Shown one piece after another: positions 53,525 to 64,000 of a stretch of 64,000 bases of DNA; positions within the stretch are counted from its first letter, which is position 1; the number at the start of each line of letters is the position of its first letter. Source of the stretch: Bacillus sp. WMMC1349 (lineage in GTDB: Bacteria > Bacillota > Bacilli > Bacillales > Bacillaceae); contig NZ_JABJUQ010000008.1 in assembly GCF_013155385.1 (NCBI RefSeq), positions 24,529 through 88,528 on the forward strand, in the 5' to 3' direction. Below the pieces are notes generated by a model, which saw only the letters and a program-made list of their open reading frames with translations, did not search any database and was not told the DNA's origin. The translations under genes and the position numbers were made by a program.

Positions 53525-54339
53525 TATGAAACCGCCTCTTCTTTCGTTAGAAACTTATTGATGAAATATACTTGACCCTTGCCAGTGACTTTAGGTGTCT
53601 TACTGATACTGATATGACCATCTGAATGTGTTATAGATGTTTCCTTAATTTCGAACAATCCACTTTCCATGCTCTTTTGAGTTGGCATGTTGTAATCTGT
53701 CCCTTTTCGCTTTATTAAATATCCGTTGTCTCTTAACCATGCGAAAAATCGTTTCTGTCCCGTTTCAATTCCATTCTGTTTTAATAGTTTTGCAAGCTCC
53801 CCCACCAAAATAGATGTACTGGATGCTGACACACTATCCGCAAACAGAACTTTAGGTTTGTTTTGCTCAATTTGCTTTTTTAGTTGATTGTTCTGATTTC
53901 GCAAATCTAGCACCATTGCTTGCTTTACTTCATCACTGAAACTAGGAAAATAGTTTTTAATGAATTGTTCTTCGTTACCTTTATTAACGTATCCGCCCGT
54001 TTTTCTAATTATAGGTAGCACTTCAGAGGTTACCCATCGTTTAAATTTTTTTGCCTTCTCTTTAATTTCTCGATTGTTCCCTTGTTTTGCAGCTCCAAAT
54101 ATTAAATCGTATAAACCTGATTCATTTACGAACTTTTTCTTTTGTTTTCTTCCTATTCTGTCGATGACTCCGTGGACCGCGGAGTCATCTTCCTCAACAT
54201 GGTTTTGAATTGCATTATGTGGTTTCGAAAAGCTTAATGCTTTAGCAATTTCCTTTGCTCCAAACCACTCAACTCCATCCACTATCATTACAGGTAAATC
54301 TCCAAAAATTTTATGATTAAACGTTTGTAATTCATTCAT
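53524..54339 (-). CDS. Antirepressor (unit C)
   Basis: Identical to 12824..13639. Confidence 0.9.
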   Translation of the reverse strand: MNELQTFNHKIFGDLPVMIVDGVEWFGAKEIAKALSFSKPHNAIQNHVEEDDSAVHGVIDRIGRKQKKKFVNESGLYDLIFGAAKQGNNREIKEKAKKFKRWVTSEVLPIIRKTGGYVNKGNEEQFIKNYFPSFSDEVKQAMVLDLRNQNNQLKKQIEQNKPKVLFADSVSASSTSILVGELAKLLKQNGIETGQKRFFAWLRDNGYLIKRKGTDYNMPTQKSMESGLFEIKETSITHSDGHISISKTPKVTGKGQVYFINKFLTKEEAVS

Positions 54340-54474
54340 TTATGAAATCTCCTTTTTTTGTTTTGCCTTTCGTTCTTTAATAATTGAATGCATGCTCGGT
54401 CTTATCTCTTGAACAAATGTAATAGCATACTTTCCGCTAAGAACAATTGATTCAACTGATTTGTTTTTTTTCAT
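54340..54474 (-). CDS. Small basic protein (unit C)
   Basis: Identical to 13640..13774. Confidence 0.6.
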   Translation of the reverse strand: MKKNKSVESIVLSGKYAITFVQEIRPSMHSIIKERKAKQKKEIS

Positions 54475-54719
54475 TAAGAAACATCCCTCTCTATATCTAA
54501 CATTTTGTTAGGTTTTAGTTTAAAAAAAATGATTTCTGAAAAGTCACACCCAAATACATCAGCTAGTGCCACACCTTCTTCTATCTCCATCTTTTGCGGA
54601 TTTCTCTCCCACGAAGAGTAAGTAGTTCTATGAATACCTAAGGCTTTAGCTACATCGTCTTGAGTTAAATTTAAACGCGCCCTCCATTCTTTTGGAGTTC
54701 TTGCAATTTTATATTCCAA
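54474..54719 (-). CDS. Cro-like regulator (unit C)
   Basis: Identical to 13774..14019. Confidence 0.88.
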   Translation of the reverse strand: MEYKIARTPKEWRARLNLTQDDVAKALGIHRTTYSSWERNPQKMEIEEGVALADVFGCDFSEIIFFKLKPNKMLDIERDVS

Positions 54720-54881
54720 TTTACCTCACCTCCTCACACGTTAATAATATCTAACATTTTATTAGATGTCAACGATTTTTACACCATTTTTATATATTTG
54801 CGTTGTTTTTTCTAACTGTATGTTTGCTATAGCTAACATTTTGTTTTATAATAACAACATAAATAACAAGGAGGTGAAAAA

Positions 54882-55544
54882 ATGGGGAAAAAAATAAACT
54901 TCGCCAAAAACATAGCAAGGATTAGAACAGAGTTAGGACTTTCTAAAGCTGAATTCGGAAAGCGACTTGGCTTTTCTGATGTCACAATAGGGTATTGGGA
55001 GCGAGGGGAACGAACTCCCAAGACAGGTACAATTGAAACGCTAGCAAGAAAACTAGGAGTTAGCACAGCCGAATTGATTTTTGACAATGTGGGCGAACAA
55101 AATACGCATAGTAGTATTGTTCCGATGACAGAGACAGTTCCTATATATGGATCTATTCCTGCAGGTTGCCCTAAATGGGCAGATGACAATATCATAGGTA
55201 GCCTTCCAATCCCTGATAAATTAATTAAAATGTATGGTTTGGAAAACCTCGTATCTTTGAAAATCGAAGGAGATAGCATGAACAAAATAGTGCCTAATGG
55301 TTTTTATGCTGTTATAGATACTAAAACTAAAGAAGTTGCAAACGGTGATATTGTAGCTGTCCGTATCAATGGTTATGAAACAACACTGAAAAGATTTTAC
55401 CAAACAAACAACAGCATTATTCTTGAGCCAGACTCATACAATCCTGAACAAAAACCTTTTATTTTTGATTGCACCAATCCTTTTGAATGTCCTGAAATTA
55501 CAATAACGGGAAAATACGTATGGAGTTGTGCGCCGATTGATTAA
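54882..55544 (+). CDS. CI-like repressor (unit C)
   Basis: Identical to 14182..14844. Confidence 0.95.
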   Translation: MGKKINFAKNIARIRTELGLSKAEFGKRLGFSDVTIGYWERGERTPKTGTIETLARKLGVSTAELIFDNVGEQNTHSSIVPMTETVPIYGSIPAGCPKWADDNIIGSLPIPDKLIKMYGLENLVSLKIEGDSMNKIVPNGFYAVIDTKTKEVANGDIVAVRINGYETTLKRFYQTNNSIILEPDSYNPEQKPFIFDCTNPFECPEITITGKYVWSCAPID

Positions 55545-55625
55545 TTCATAATTTACCAACGCGGGAGACTACCCGCTCTTCTTTTACAACCAAAAGAACA
55601 TACATTCTGATAAAGGAGAATAAGG

Positions 55626-57038
55626 ATGAAATGTGTGATATATACAAGGGTCTCTACTGATCTACAAGCAGAAGAAGGAATATCATTAGATCTGCAAAAA
55701 GAAAGATTGGAGCAATATGCTCTTTCTCAAGGGTGGGAAATAAAAGAAGTATATACTGATGAAGGATTTTCTGCTAAAAATACAGAGCGACCAGCTTTTC
55801 AAAAAATGCTTAATGACATGAAATCGAAAACTTTTGACATAATTTTGGTTTATCGCTTAGACCGCTTCACTCGTTCAGTTGTAGATTTATACGAAATACT
55901 AAAACAGATGGATAGGTATAATGTGAAATTCAAATCATCTATGGAGATATTTGACACAACCACCGCTACTGGGCGAATGTTTATAACATTAGTAGCCACT
56001 TTAGCACAATGGGAAAGAGAAACAATTTCAGAACGTGTCAAAGATGCTATGAAAAAGCGTGCTGAAGAAGGAAAATTTAATGGTGGGAAAGTTCCTTATG
56101 GTTATAGATTAAAAAATGGAGAATTAGTTACACATAAAGAAGAAGCTAAACTTGTAAAGTTAATATTTGAACGCTCCATATCTCTAGGAGCCGGTGCATT
56201 ATCGCGATACCTAAATAAAAATGGATTTAGAACAAGAAGTGGTTCATTATTTCAACGTGCAGGAATATTAAGCATAATAAACAACCCGATCTATATTGGA
56301 AAAATACGCTGGGGAGAAGAGGTTTATACTGATATCGCGCAAAAAAGCTTTGAACAAATCATTTCTTTAGAATTATGGGAACAAGTCCATAAATCGATGG
56401 ATATAAGAAAAAAGAACAATACTAAATCATACCGGAAATACACATATTTATTTAGTGGTGTTTTTAAATGTGCTCGTTGTGGTAATCCACTTATGGGTTC
56501 TCCTAAATACCGAAAAGATGGTAGCGTTAGATACGGTTATAAATGCAAGGGACATTACTCATTAGGAATATGCGATCTCCCGCAATTTGGACAAGATTCA
56601 CTGGAAAAAACATTCTTAAACTTGTTAAAACTAACTGGTTTTAAAGACAAATTAGAAACAGATGAGACAAAAGATGATATGGGTAATATAAAGAAAAAAG
56701 TAAATGAATTAGATGCAAAGAAAAAGCGTGCAAAAGAACTTTATATTGAAGGTGACTTAACAAAGAAAGAATATCGAGAAATGTTAGAGAATTATTCAAA
56801 TATGCAATCAAAACTTTTACAAAAAATCAAAACTGATTCTGAATCTGTAACACTTGAAGAGCTTGCCCTTTTCATTGAAAATATTCAAAGTGAATGGGTT
56901 AATTTAGATGACATTGAAAAGAAATCAGCTATCAACGCAGTATTTGATTACGTAAAAGTTGATGTAAAAACTTTCTCTAAACCATCTCGATATTCTCAAC
57001 CAGCAGAGATTATCATTACTGAATATAAGTTAAATTAA
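55626..57038 (+). CDS. int: Large serine recombinase (unit C)
   Basis: Identical to 14926..16338, followed by the short junction. Confidence 0.96.
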   Translation: MKCVIYTRVSTDLQAEEGISLDLQKERLEQYALSQGWEIKEVYTDEGFSAKNTERPAFQKMLNDMKSKTFDIILVYRLDRFTRSVVDLYEILKQMDRYNVKFKSSMEIFDTTTATGRMFITLVATLAQWERETISERVKDAMKKRAEEGKFNGGKVPYGYRLKNGELVTHKEEAKLVKLIFERSISLGAGALSRYLNKNGFRTRSGSLFQRAGILSIINNPIYIGKIRWGEEVYTDIAQKSFEQIISLELWEQVHKSMDIRKKNNTKSYRKYTYLFSGVFKCARCGNPLMGSPKYRKDGSVRYGYKCKGHYSLGICDLPQFGQDSLEKTFLNLLKLTGFKDKLETDETKDDMGNIKKKVNELDAKKKRAKELYIEGDLTKKEYREMLENYSNMQSKLLQKIKTDSESVTLEELALFIENIQSEWVNLDDIEKKSAINAVFDYVKVDVKTFSKPSRYSQPAEIIITEYKLN

Positions 57039-57086
57039 TCGTGATTTTCTGACCATAACGGAGTAGTAAAGACCTTTCTACTACAT

Positions 57087-57485
57087 TCATAGCTTGTACC
57101 CTCTTTTAATTACGCTTGCCATCGCTTGTAACATTCTTTCATTTGCGCTTCTCATACTTCGCTGAATAAATGGATTAGCTGGCTGATGAATGGTTCCGAA
57201 TTCCGGTAAGTGAACACGGAATTTTGTGTCTTTAGTAGGTCCAACAACAGCATAGATTTCACCATCCAAATCCTTTCGAGTACGGTTTCCAACAATAATA
57301 TCCTCATCAATATGGGGATGACTGCCCCCAATATCAGATCGAGGTGCATTTTTATCTATTTCTTTGGCAAGAATAGCACCCCCGGCTTTTACGGCTGCTT
57401 TATTGATTGACTCATCTTTCCTTGCAAGGTCAGTTAAATATGAATCTAATTCTTTAAAGCCCTGCATCTCCATTTCAAATTCCAT
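57087..57485 (-). CDS. HK97 gp10-like protein (unit C)
   Basis: Identical to 16567..16965, with the normal 132-residue end. Confidence 0.88.
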   Translation of the reverse strand: MEFEMEMQGFKELDSYLTDLARKDESINKAAVKAGGAILAKEIDKNAPRSDIGGSHPHIDEDIIVGNRTRKDLDGEIYAVVGPTKDTKFRVHLPEFGTIHQPANPFIQRSMRSANERMLQAMASVIKRGYKL

Positions 57486-57795
57486 TATTCCACCGCCTTT
57501 GCCCTTATTGTGGTGAAATGTTTCCGAGAATAGTTCGGCAAAATTGATTCAATCTCGTATGGTTGATCTTGAAAAAGAATTCGCATATGTTCGTTAAGAT
57601 CTTCACGGTGACGAATTGTAAATTTTATAGTTTTTTTCTTTCTGAACAGCTGCCGCTGCATAATACTCTCGGCCTTTTAATCCCTCAGCTTTGGCCCAGC
57701 ATTCCACAACAGTTTCATACTTACCTTCCACAGGGAGGCGCCCGCCCCTCTTTTTTCTGTTGAAATTCAATCCGATACCGCATGTCATTCAACAT
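57485..57795 (-). pseudogene. Head closure gene, frameshifted (unit C)
   Basis: Copy of 16965..17273 with an extra C (57745..57748) and an extra T (57631..57637). The frame is lost after the first ten or so residues and again in the middle, so no intact protein is read. Both changes are in mononucleotide runs and are probably sequence errors. Confidence 0.85.
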
Positions 57796-58087
57796 TGGAA
57801 CCAGTCTCCGAAACCGTATATTTTAATTGATTGATCATCATCGTTAGCACCCCATCAAGGTTTGAAGTTGTGCCAGCTACTTCCCTGTTTTCATACCAAT
57901 GCGTTACAAATGCTTTTACACACATATCAGCTCGTGCTGAATGATTTGGGAACTTTAAACCAGTTGCAGCTGTAATATATTCCTTCGCCGAAGCGATAAA
58001 TCCCAGGATTAAATCATCTTCCAAATCACCATCAACCCTGAGAAATTTTTTCGCTTCTTTAAGTTCTTTTTGCTCAATTTCTGTCAT
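57785..58087 (-). CDS. gp6-like connector (unit C)
   Basis: Identical to 17263..17565. Confidence 0.92.
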   Translation of the reverse strand: MTEIEQKELKEAKKFLRVDGDLEDDLILGFIASAKEYITAATGLKFPNHSARADMCVKAFVTHWYENREVAGTTSNLDGVLTMMINQLKYTVSETGSNVE

Positions 58088-58115
58088 TGGGCATCACCTA
58101 GCTTTCATTCACCTA

Positions 58116-59396
58116 TTATTTGTTCTCACCAGAACCGGGATTTGGAACCCCATTGTCTGGAGTTGCATCTTTGATTGATGAAAACTCTGCAAACACAACA
58201 GCATCAGTATCCCAAAGAACAACATCTTCACGTTCAATGATTCGCATATCTGTAGAATTACGATAGAATGCTTTACCGCCAACATTTGTCGTTAAAATGG
58301 AATATTGCTGACGGTCAAATAGTTTAACAGCTTCTTTAAGATCACCGACAATCAACGGATATTTTGGCGCTGCTTTTGTACCACCGTTTGGCAAATATTT
58401 ATCAGATATAACGGACACAGGCTTTCCGAATAAAAGTTTTTTAGTCGGATCTGTTGGATTAGGCTGTAGTAAGTACCGGCCAAAAGCATCCTTCAATTTA
58501 TCCAAAACATTAAATCCTGATTGATTTGTAATAAAAGAGGTTGTGGCGTTGATAGCTGGATCAAGCTTGACGTTCAAAATATCTTTAATATCGTCTTGCT
58601 TTGAAACTGCTGTTTTTACGAGTGTTCCTAATTGCTTAATAATCAACGTATTACGCGTAACAGCTGATTTCTTAGCGAGCCAATTGGTCAAATATTGAAG
58701 AAGCGCTTCTTGTGTATCTGAAAGCAAATCATTAGAAAGAACCAAAATTCCTGCATAATCTTTAATGTTATATTTAATGTTTTCAAATTTAGGATTCTCT
58801 AGTTCCGTAATATCCGCTAATTCTTCAAGGTTTGCTAATGGAGTGATATCTGCTAGTTTTTCAAGCACTCGTGAACCTTTATTTGTAGATACCGGAATGA
58901 CATCAACGAGATTAGCCAGTGTATCAAATTGTCTACGTTTTTCGTTGATCTTCGTTGAAATATCTTGCGGAACAACAAGACCGCCATCTTCATCCACACC
59001 TTCTTTCATTGCGGAAAGAGGTTTCGGTATTGTTCCAGATTTAAGAGCTGACGCAAAAAGCTGAACATGGTTCTTTACTTCCGTTTTGGCGATATCATCT
59101 GTTGGCTGTTGACCAGTTGCTACTGAATCTTGTGATGTCTGCTCCTGTTCATAAGGGACTTGCATATTTCGGACTTCTTCATATGTCTGGATCTGCTCTT
59201 TTATTTGTTGAGCTTCAGAAAGTAGTTTTTTAGCTTCATCAATTTTCCCTTTGTCTGTCAATGCTTCAATTTCTGTACGCTTTTCTGCTAGCGTTTGGCG
59301 TAACTCCCGTTCTTTTTTAGACATTCCACCTCCAGCAAAAAATTGAATATCTAGTTTCAATAAAAAATTTTTTTGTTTTAATAGTTTCGGTTTCAA
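58116..59396 (-). CDS. Major capsid protein (unit C)
   Basis: Identical to 17594..18874. Confidence 0.94.
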   Translation of the reverse strand: MKPKLLKQKNFLLKLDIQFFAGGGMSKKERELRQTLAEKRTEIEALTDKGKIDEAKKLLSEAQQIKEQIQTYEEVRNMQVPYEQEQTSQDSVATGQQPTDDIAKTEVKNHVQLFASALKSGTIPKPLSAMKEGVDEDGGLVVPQDISTKINEKRRQFDTLANLVDVIPVSTNKGSRVLEKLADITPLANLEELADITELENPKFENIKYNIKDYAGILVLSNDLLSDTQEALLQYLTNWLAKKSAVTRNTLIIKQLGTLVKTAVSKQDDIKDILNVKLDPAINATTSFITNQSGFNVLDKLKDAFGRYLLQPNPTDPTKKLLFGKPVSVISDKYLPNGGTKAAPKYPLIVGDLKEAVKLFDRQQYSILTTNVGGKAFYRNSTDMRIIEREDVVLWDTDAVVFAEFSSIKDATPDNGVPNPGSGENK

Positions 59397-59435
59397 ATTC
59401 TTGTCCTCCTTAAAAGTGGCATTAAAAAAGAACCC

Positions 59436-60178
59436 TTAAAGATTTAAGAGTTCAAGTTTCATATCAATTTTTTTTTTTTGTAATTCATCCAATCCTGCTT
59501 CTTCAGCCGAATTTTCAGCAACTGTTTTAGCAACTATCTTTCCTGGCACATGTTTAAAGTGTGCCAAAATTTGATGATCAATACAGGCTGCTACATCCTT
59601 TGATTCTGAGACCTCATCAATCAAACCATAATGTAATGCTTCATCAGCTGTCAGCCACGTTTCTTCATCAAGTAATTGATGTAAAGTAACATCATCCAGC
59701 TTGTCACCAGCTTTATCAAGGTATGTCGAAACAATACTTTCTGTGATCTTGTCAAGATCATCGGCAGCCTTTCGAAATTCTGTTGCATTCCCGACCATTC
59801 CCATGTAAGGATTATGAATCATCATCATGGCGTTACTTGGCATTGTAATGTTATCCCCGCCATTGCAATAACTGAGGCAATACTTCCAGCCAGTGCATCC
59901 ACATAAACATTAATTTTAGCTTTATGACGTTTAAGCATTGAATGAATCGCTTGGCCCTCAAAGACATCTCCTCCAGGTGAATTAATGTACAAATCAATAG
60001 AGCTTACATCACCTAAACTTTTCAATTCTGACTGAAAAACTTTAGAAGAACTCTCACTAAACCATCCTTCACCCGTTATTGAGCCATAAAGTGTGATTTC
60101 AGCAGTAGAATCATTCAGAATCTTCATGTTCCAATACTTGTTTTTCTTCTTCGTTGCCATCACCCCCCTTCTGTTCAT
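59436..60178 (-). pseudogene. ClpP-type protease, frameshifted (unit C)
   Basis: Copy of 18914..19657 lacking one C at 59855..59858, which splits the frame just after the Ser99 motif (IAMAG). The first part reads 60178 to 59825 and the second 59843 to 59436. A further G-to-T change gives Lys for Gln near the C-terminus. The run location suggests an error. Confidence 0.85.
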
Positions 60179-61415
60179 CAGATGTCCCTTTTACTTTGTT
60201 CAATTGATATTCTTTCATAATTGAAAGAGGAACAAGATTTAAATTCCCATAATGCTCATCCCCAATATCTCCAATTCCGGTCATGTCCTCTTTTTGAAGG
60301 ATTGTGTTTACGCTAAAAGCGCCAACACTTTGCATCGTTTTATAAAACTCAGCACGAGATTTACTATCTCCACGAAGTTCTGATTCTAGGTTAAATTTAA
60401 AGTAATAACCACTTTTTAACTGGTTTTCTGTCAATATTTTATCGTTCAATTCTTGTTCTATATTTGTCACTAAAGGTTGTAACGTCGTTTTGACATAATC
60501 CAATGATTGTTGTTCGATATTAGAGAAAGTGGCTCGATCAAGTTCACCTATTTTATGTGGTGGTACCTTATAAATAGATGCGATCTGCTGACGGTTCCAT
60601 TTCATGGACTCAATAAATTGAGCATCCTTCATCGGCATGGTTACTTGTGAATAGTCGAGACCAGCGTCTAGGACTGCAATAGACTGACCCGCATTTACAC
60701 GCTCCCAGTCTTCTCTCACAATTTTTTTACTTTCTCTATCTAATAGAGTTGGTGCTTTGACAACGCCAAACGGAGCGCCACCATTTTTATAAAATTTTGC
60801 ATTGAATTTTGTGGCAGCTCGATTTGATCCGATATTGTCACGAATAACTGAAATCGGAGTTTGTCCCACAATTCCATCAAGAGAAAGGTTTTTAAAATGC
60901 AGAACTTCTTCATAAAAAAACTCACGATATTTGCTGTCAATCGTGGTTGAATACCAAACCCGACCGTTATTAGGGTCAATATTTGTATTTGTTGCCTCAG
61001 GGTTTAAAGGTCTGATTCCAGTCACATTTCCGTCTTTATCAAAAAGCAAAAGATTGTAACTGTTCCCCCAAGTACAAAGCCTTGTGACCAAAAGCCTTTT
61101 CCAAATAAAACTTGTCATATAATCATTGACTTTGTTCAGAATCATCTCACTAATATCATTTTGGACTTGTTTGATATTGCCGTTTTTATTCTGAAAAAGT
61201 TTGATTGGCAGTTTCGCGATATCATCCGCCAAAACTATGACACATGCATAAACATCGGGATGAAGAACAGCTGTTTTTGATGATACTCTTTCACCTGATG
61301 AGGTTTCAGTGCCAGCAAAAATATTTCTAAACCAATTGGCTGGATGAAGAAGGGAGCCGCTATCCTCTTCTGCGATTTCATTCTTGACCCCGCCCTTTAA
61401 ACGGCTTAATAGCAT
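60111..61415 (-). CDS. Portal protein (unit C/D border)
   Basis: Identical to 19590..20894. Confidence 0.96.
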   Translation of the reverse strand: MLLSRLKGGVKNEIAEEDSGSLLHPANWFRNIFAGTETSSGERVSSKTAVLHPDVYACVIVLADDIAKLPIKLFQNKNGNIKQVQNDISEMILNKVNDYMTSFIWKRLLVTRLCTWGNSYNLLLFDKDGNVTGIRPLNPEATNTNIDPNNGRVWYSTTIDSKYREFFYEEVLHFKNLSLDGIVGQTPISVIRDNIGSNRAATKFNAKFYKNGGAPFGVVKAPTLLDRESKKIVREDWERVNAGQSIAVLDAGLDYSQVTMPMKDAQFIESMKWNRQQIASIYKVPPHKIGELDRATFSNIEQQSLDYVKTTLQPLVTNIEQELNDKILTENQLKSGYYFKFNLESELRGDSKSRAEFYKTMQSVGAFSVNTILQKEDMTGIGDIGDEHYGNLNLVPLSIMKEYQLNKVKGTSDEQKGGDGNEEEKQVLEHEDSE

Positions 61416-61605
61416 CTAATCCCCTCCTTCCTCCTTACGCTGCCTATCTACACCTAACAAGCCAGCAAGAGAAAAAAAAAAAAAACACGGTCGCAATCAA
61501 ACCCGCGTTGATATTTATTCGATATATGGCAGTAGAAATGAATATCATCCCTATAATAAGTAAGATATCATCTATAAACGGCTGCATACTTTTTATAAAT
61601 TTCAT
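61416..61605 (-). pseudogene. DUF1056-like gene, frameshifted (unit D)
   Basis: Copy of 455..643 in which the A4-T-A7 tract has become A14 (61472..61485) and one C is lost just after, so the frame breaks in the second membrane segment. Confidence 0.8.
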
Positions 61606-61616
61606 ATTCCCACCTC

Positions 61617-63324
61617 CTACAGGCTGAAAGATCCTGACTTGATATAAGCATTTAAGTCAATCGTCATATCAATTTGAGATGCTCTCACATGTGCATTAAT
61701 AAGGGCTGCAGCAGGGTCAATCCGTTGTGTTGACTTTGATTTGTCCAGCATGATATTTTCTTGAGCATCTACTTTTGTAACAGCATTACCCATCGCCCAT
61801 GTCAGTAGATCGTTTTTATTATGGATGATGTTTTTCGCCTTTACTTTTTCGCGAAAGTCTTTTGTAGGCTCTGAAAGTGTGGCAACTCCCTGCCTAATTT
61901 CAATCATCACATATCCGTCAGCCTCCATCTGTTGAGCAAACTGTGTCGCATTATATGGATCGTAACCGATTTCTTTAATTTTCCATCCTTTCTCTTTCTC
62001 CATTTTCTTGATATAAGCTCTGATATAGTCATAATCAACTACAGCACCATCAGTAACGGTTAACCAGTTCCTCTCCCTCCACAAGTCATAAGGGACATGA
62101 TCTGTCTTCATACGTTCATAGAATGTATCTTCAGGCATAAAACCATGACTTTCTACAGCAAAGCTCCCATCATCTAACGGAAAAATAAAAGATACGGCTG
62201 TCAGGTCAATTCGTTTGATAAGTCAATTCCAACATAGCACTCCCGGCCGGATAGATCAGGAAAATGATCAGATCCACAATCTTTCCAAGCTTGCATGTCC
62301 ATGTAGCCATTTTCACGCATGTTAACCCAGATATTCATATTCTTAGTCAGAAAGTTCCTCATTTTCTCTGGTACAGCCAAGGCAACTTCCAACTCTCCAC
62401 GCAGATAATTAAGTCCATGTTCATTTTTAGCAACAATAGGATTGGCTTTGATCCAGTTCTGCTCATCCTTAATGTCATCACCTTTGTCTAATTCATTAAC
62501 CATCACAAAATACTGCTCATTTGTTTCTACTTTATTTGGATCTAAAATGCGTGACACGTAATCATATTCAACGCGGTAGGCAGGGTTATTTAATTCAAAA
62601 CCGGCAGTCGTAATAATGACCATTAACGGCTGATTTCGTGCAGCCATACCAGAAACAAGTACATCATATATTTCAGATGTTTATGTGCGTGATATTCGTC
62701 TATAATTCCGCACTGAGGATTGAACCCATCTCCTGTTTTCCCTGCATCTTTAGAGAGTGCCTCAATTTTAGATTGTGTTTTTGGATGTTCAATTTTCCCG
62801 TAGGCAATCCTATATTTTTGCTCAGGTTTATTTAATAGCTCACACTGAAGAATCTGTGCTTTGATCTCATTCCAACATATTTTTGCTTGCTCAGTTTTCG
62901 TTGCCCCAATGTAGACCTCTGACATATTTTCATCATTTGCCATAGCTTCATAAGAAGCAACACAAGCTAAACTTTGTGTTTTCGCGTTCTTACGTCCAAC
63001 TTGCCAATATACTTTTGTGAATCTGCGATACCTTGTTTCTTTGTGAACCCACCCATACACATTGCCAAAAATAAAAATTTGGATTGGTTCGGGGACAATA
63101 TTTTCTCCTGCGAGAGGTCCTTTTGTATGCTTAAACTGAGTCATCCAATAAAGAAACCGTCTAGCTTTCTCGTCATCAAATATATAAGGGAACTCCCTTG
63201 TTCCTTCTCTCTTAATGTCATTTAAAAAGCGATGACAAGCCCAAATATGTTTTTGACACGCCACAATCTCACCCGATATCACATCGCGCGAGTAGTCAAT
63301 CATAAACTGTTTAATTGTATTCAT
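61617..63324 (-). pseudogene. terL: Terminase large subunit, two frameshifts (unit D)
   Basis: Copy of 655..2364 missing one T at 62680..62682 (just after the Walker B region) and one T at 62214..62216 (just after GIDLS). It reads as three pieces: 63324..62623, 62647..62201 and 62138..61617. Both losses are in T-runs. Confidence 0.88.
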
Positions 63325-63838
63325 ACATTACCAAACTCCTTTTCCGCTGCCGTCTTTTCTCGTTCTTCCTGAGTTTTGTGATGGCTAGTTTTGCACGTGC
63401 AGACGGTGTAAGGCCAAAATGGTTGGCCGCAGATATCATCTGATCATAATAATTTTTCTCGCGTTTAAGAAGGGGATGTTCTTCACCAACCGACTTGATG
63501 GGCTGACCATTTTCATTACACCCTTCTGTGTTTATCATGATGCCATCTTCATCAATTTTTTTTGTAATAGAAATATATCGAGAGTAAATCTTACAATAGG
63601 TGGCCAACATGTTGATATCCGCCTCTGTGATGAGATCCACTTCAGACAATAAAGCAGCAACCCGTTTAAATTCTTTTTTAGCTACCTTATCATCCAACCA
63701 TGAAGGAGGCTTAATATTTTCAGTACGCATTTTCATTTGTTTTTCATATTTAGCTCTGGTGGCTAATTCCTCAGTATTCTTTTTATTCGGATTACCCTGT
63801 ATTAGTTGAAGAGCTGCAGATTTTGCGGGTCTCGGCAT
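63311..63838 (-). pseudogene. terS: Terminase small subunit, 3' frameshift (unit D)
   Basis: Copy of 2361..2879 lacking one G near 63378, which replaces the last 15 or so residues and carries the frame past the normal stop into terL. Confidence 0.8.
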
Positions 63839-64000
63839 GTTTTTCACCTCATTTCGTTAAAAAAATCTTCTTTTTTCGCTTGTTTTTTCCGTCAAACATG
63901 CTATGATGAAACTAACAATCAAATCGTTTATATCAAGCCCTCTTGGCAAATCGCCGAGAGGGTATTTTGTATTTTTCGGGAACTTTGAAAAGCGGTGTTT

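Larger units (their letters stand above)
40702..60961. repeat. Tandem unit C (20,260 bp)
   Basis: Carries the same short junction as unit B. It differs by a lost T in a T-run at 49459..49464, an extra T at 57631..57637, an extra C at 57745..57748, a G-to-T change at about 59474 and a lost C at 59855..59858. Three of the indels break or fuse genes. All differences lie in mononucleotide runs or T-rich sequence. Confidence 0.95.
60962..64000. repeat. Start of tandem unit D (partial, 3,039 bp)
   Basis: The fourth copy runs from the portal gene to the terS/HNH spacer and is cut by the window end. It has several one-base differences in only 3 kb: an A-run at 61472..61485, a lost T at 62214..62216, a lost T at 62680..62682 and a lost G at 63378. 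This is the highest difference density in the window. Confidence 0.95.

Noticed and set aside
59436..63838. True pseudogene formation in the last copy
   Set aside because: All lesions are one-base run-length changes concentrated at one end, while two other copies are intact; sequencing error is the simpler reading.
1..64000. tRNA or rRNA genes, insertion sequences, toxin-antitoxin or restriction genes
   Set aside because: Looked for on both strands and none seen; every gene fits the phage unit.

Overview
The window is one phage-derived element repeated head to tail. A unit of about 20.3 kb occurs as unit A (1..20440), unit B (20441..40701), unit C (40702..60961) and the start of a fourth, unit D (60962..64000). 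Apart from a 180-bp segment found only in unit A and a handful of one-base differences, the units are the same sequence. Low GC, strong GGAGG ribosome binding sites, and families such as ArpU, YopX, DUF2513 and a large serine recombinase point to a Bacillus (subtilis/licheniformis-like) host. That host call is inference from gene families and style, not a database match.

Each unit is about half of a temperate HK97-type siphophage. A divergent immunity switch (CI-like repressor at 14182..14844, Cro-like regulator at 13774..14019, operators between them) sits beside a large serine recombinase (14926..16338). The Cro-side promoter drives a long minus-strand early operon: KilAC-type antirepressor, small proteins, Gam-like nuclease inhibitor, ERF annealing protein, DnaD-like initiator with 11-bp iterons inside its gene, DnaC-like loader, YopX, RusA, SSB and ArpU. 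After a terminator comes a 480-bp region with two possible mini-genes, a strong RNA hairpin and a second terminator. The late operon follows: HNH endonuclease, TerS, TerL, DUF1056-like membrane protein, portal, ClpP-type protease, major capsid protein, gp6-like connector, head closure protein and HK97 gp10-like protein.

The late operon then stops. Major tail protein, tape measure, baseplate, fibres, holin and endolysin are all missing. The 3' end of the recombinase is joined directly to the 5' part of a tail-completion-like gene (unit A) or to an even shorter remnant (units B and C). The element should therefore be able to regulate, replicate, build heads and package DNA, but not build tails or lyse cells by itself. 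This resembles capsid-forming phage satellites (cf-PICIs) or a deletion-derived mini-phage. Two units make about 40.5 kb, close to an ordinary siphophage genome.

Whether the tandem array is real DNA (concatemer, amplified prophage) or a long-read assembly wrapped several times round a circle cannot be decided from sequence alone. One-base homopolymer errors cluster in the second half of unit C and in unit D, breaking the head closure, protease, DUF1056, terL and terS reading frames there, as expected near a poorly polished contig end. Full annotation is given on unit A; entries for units B, C and D state only what differs.
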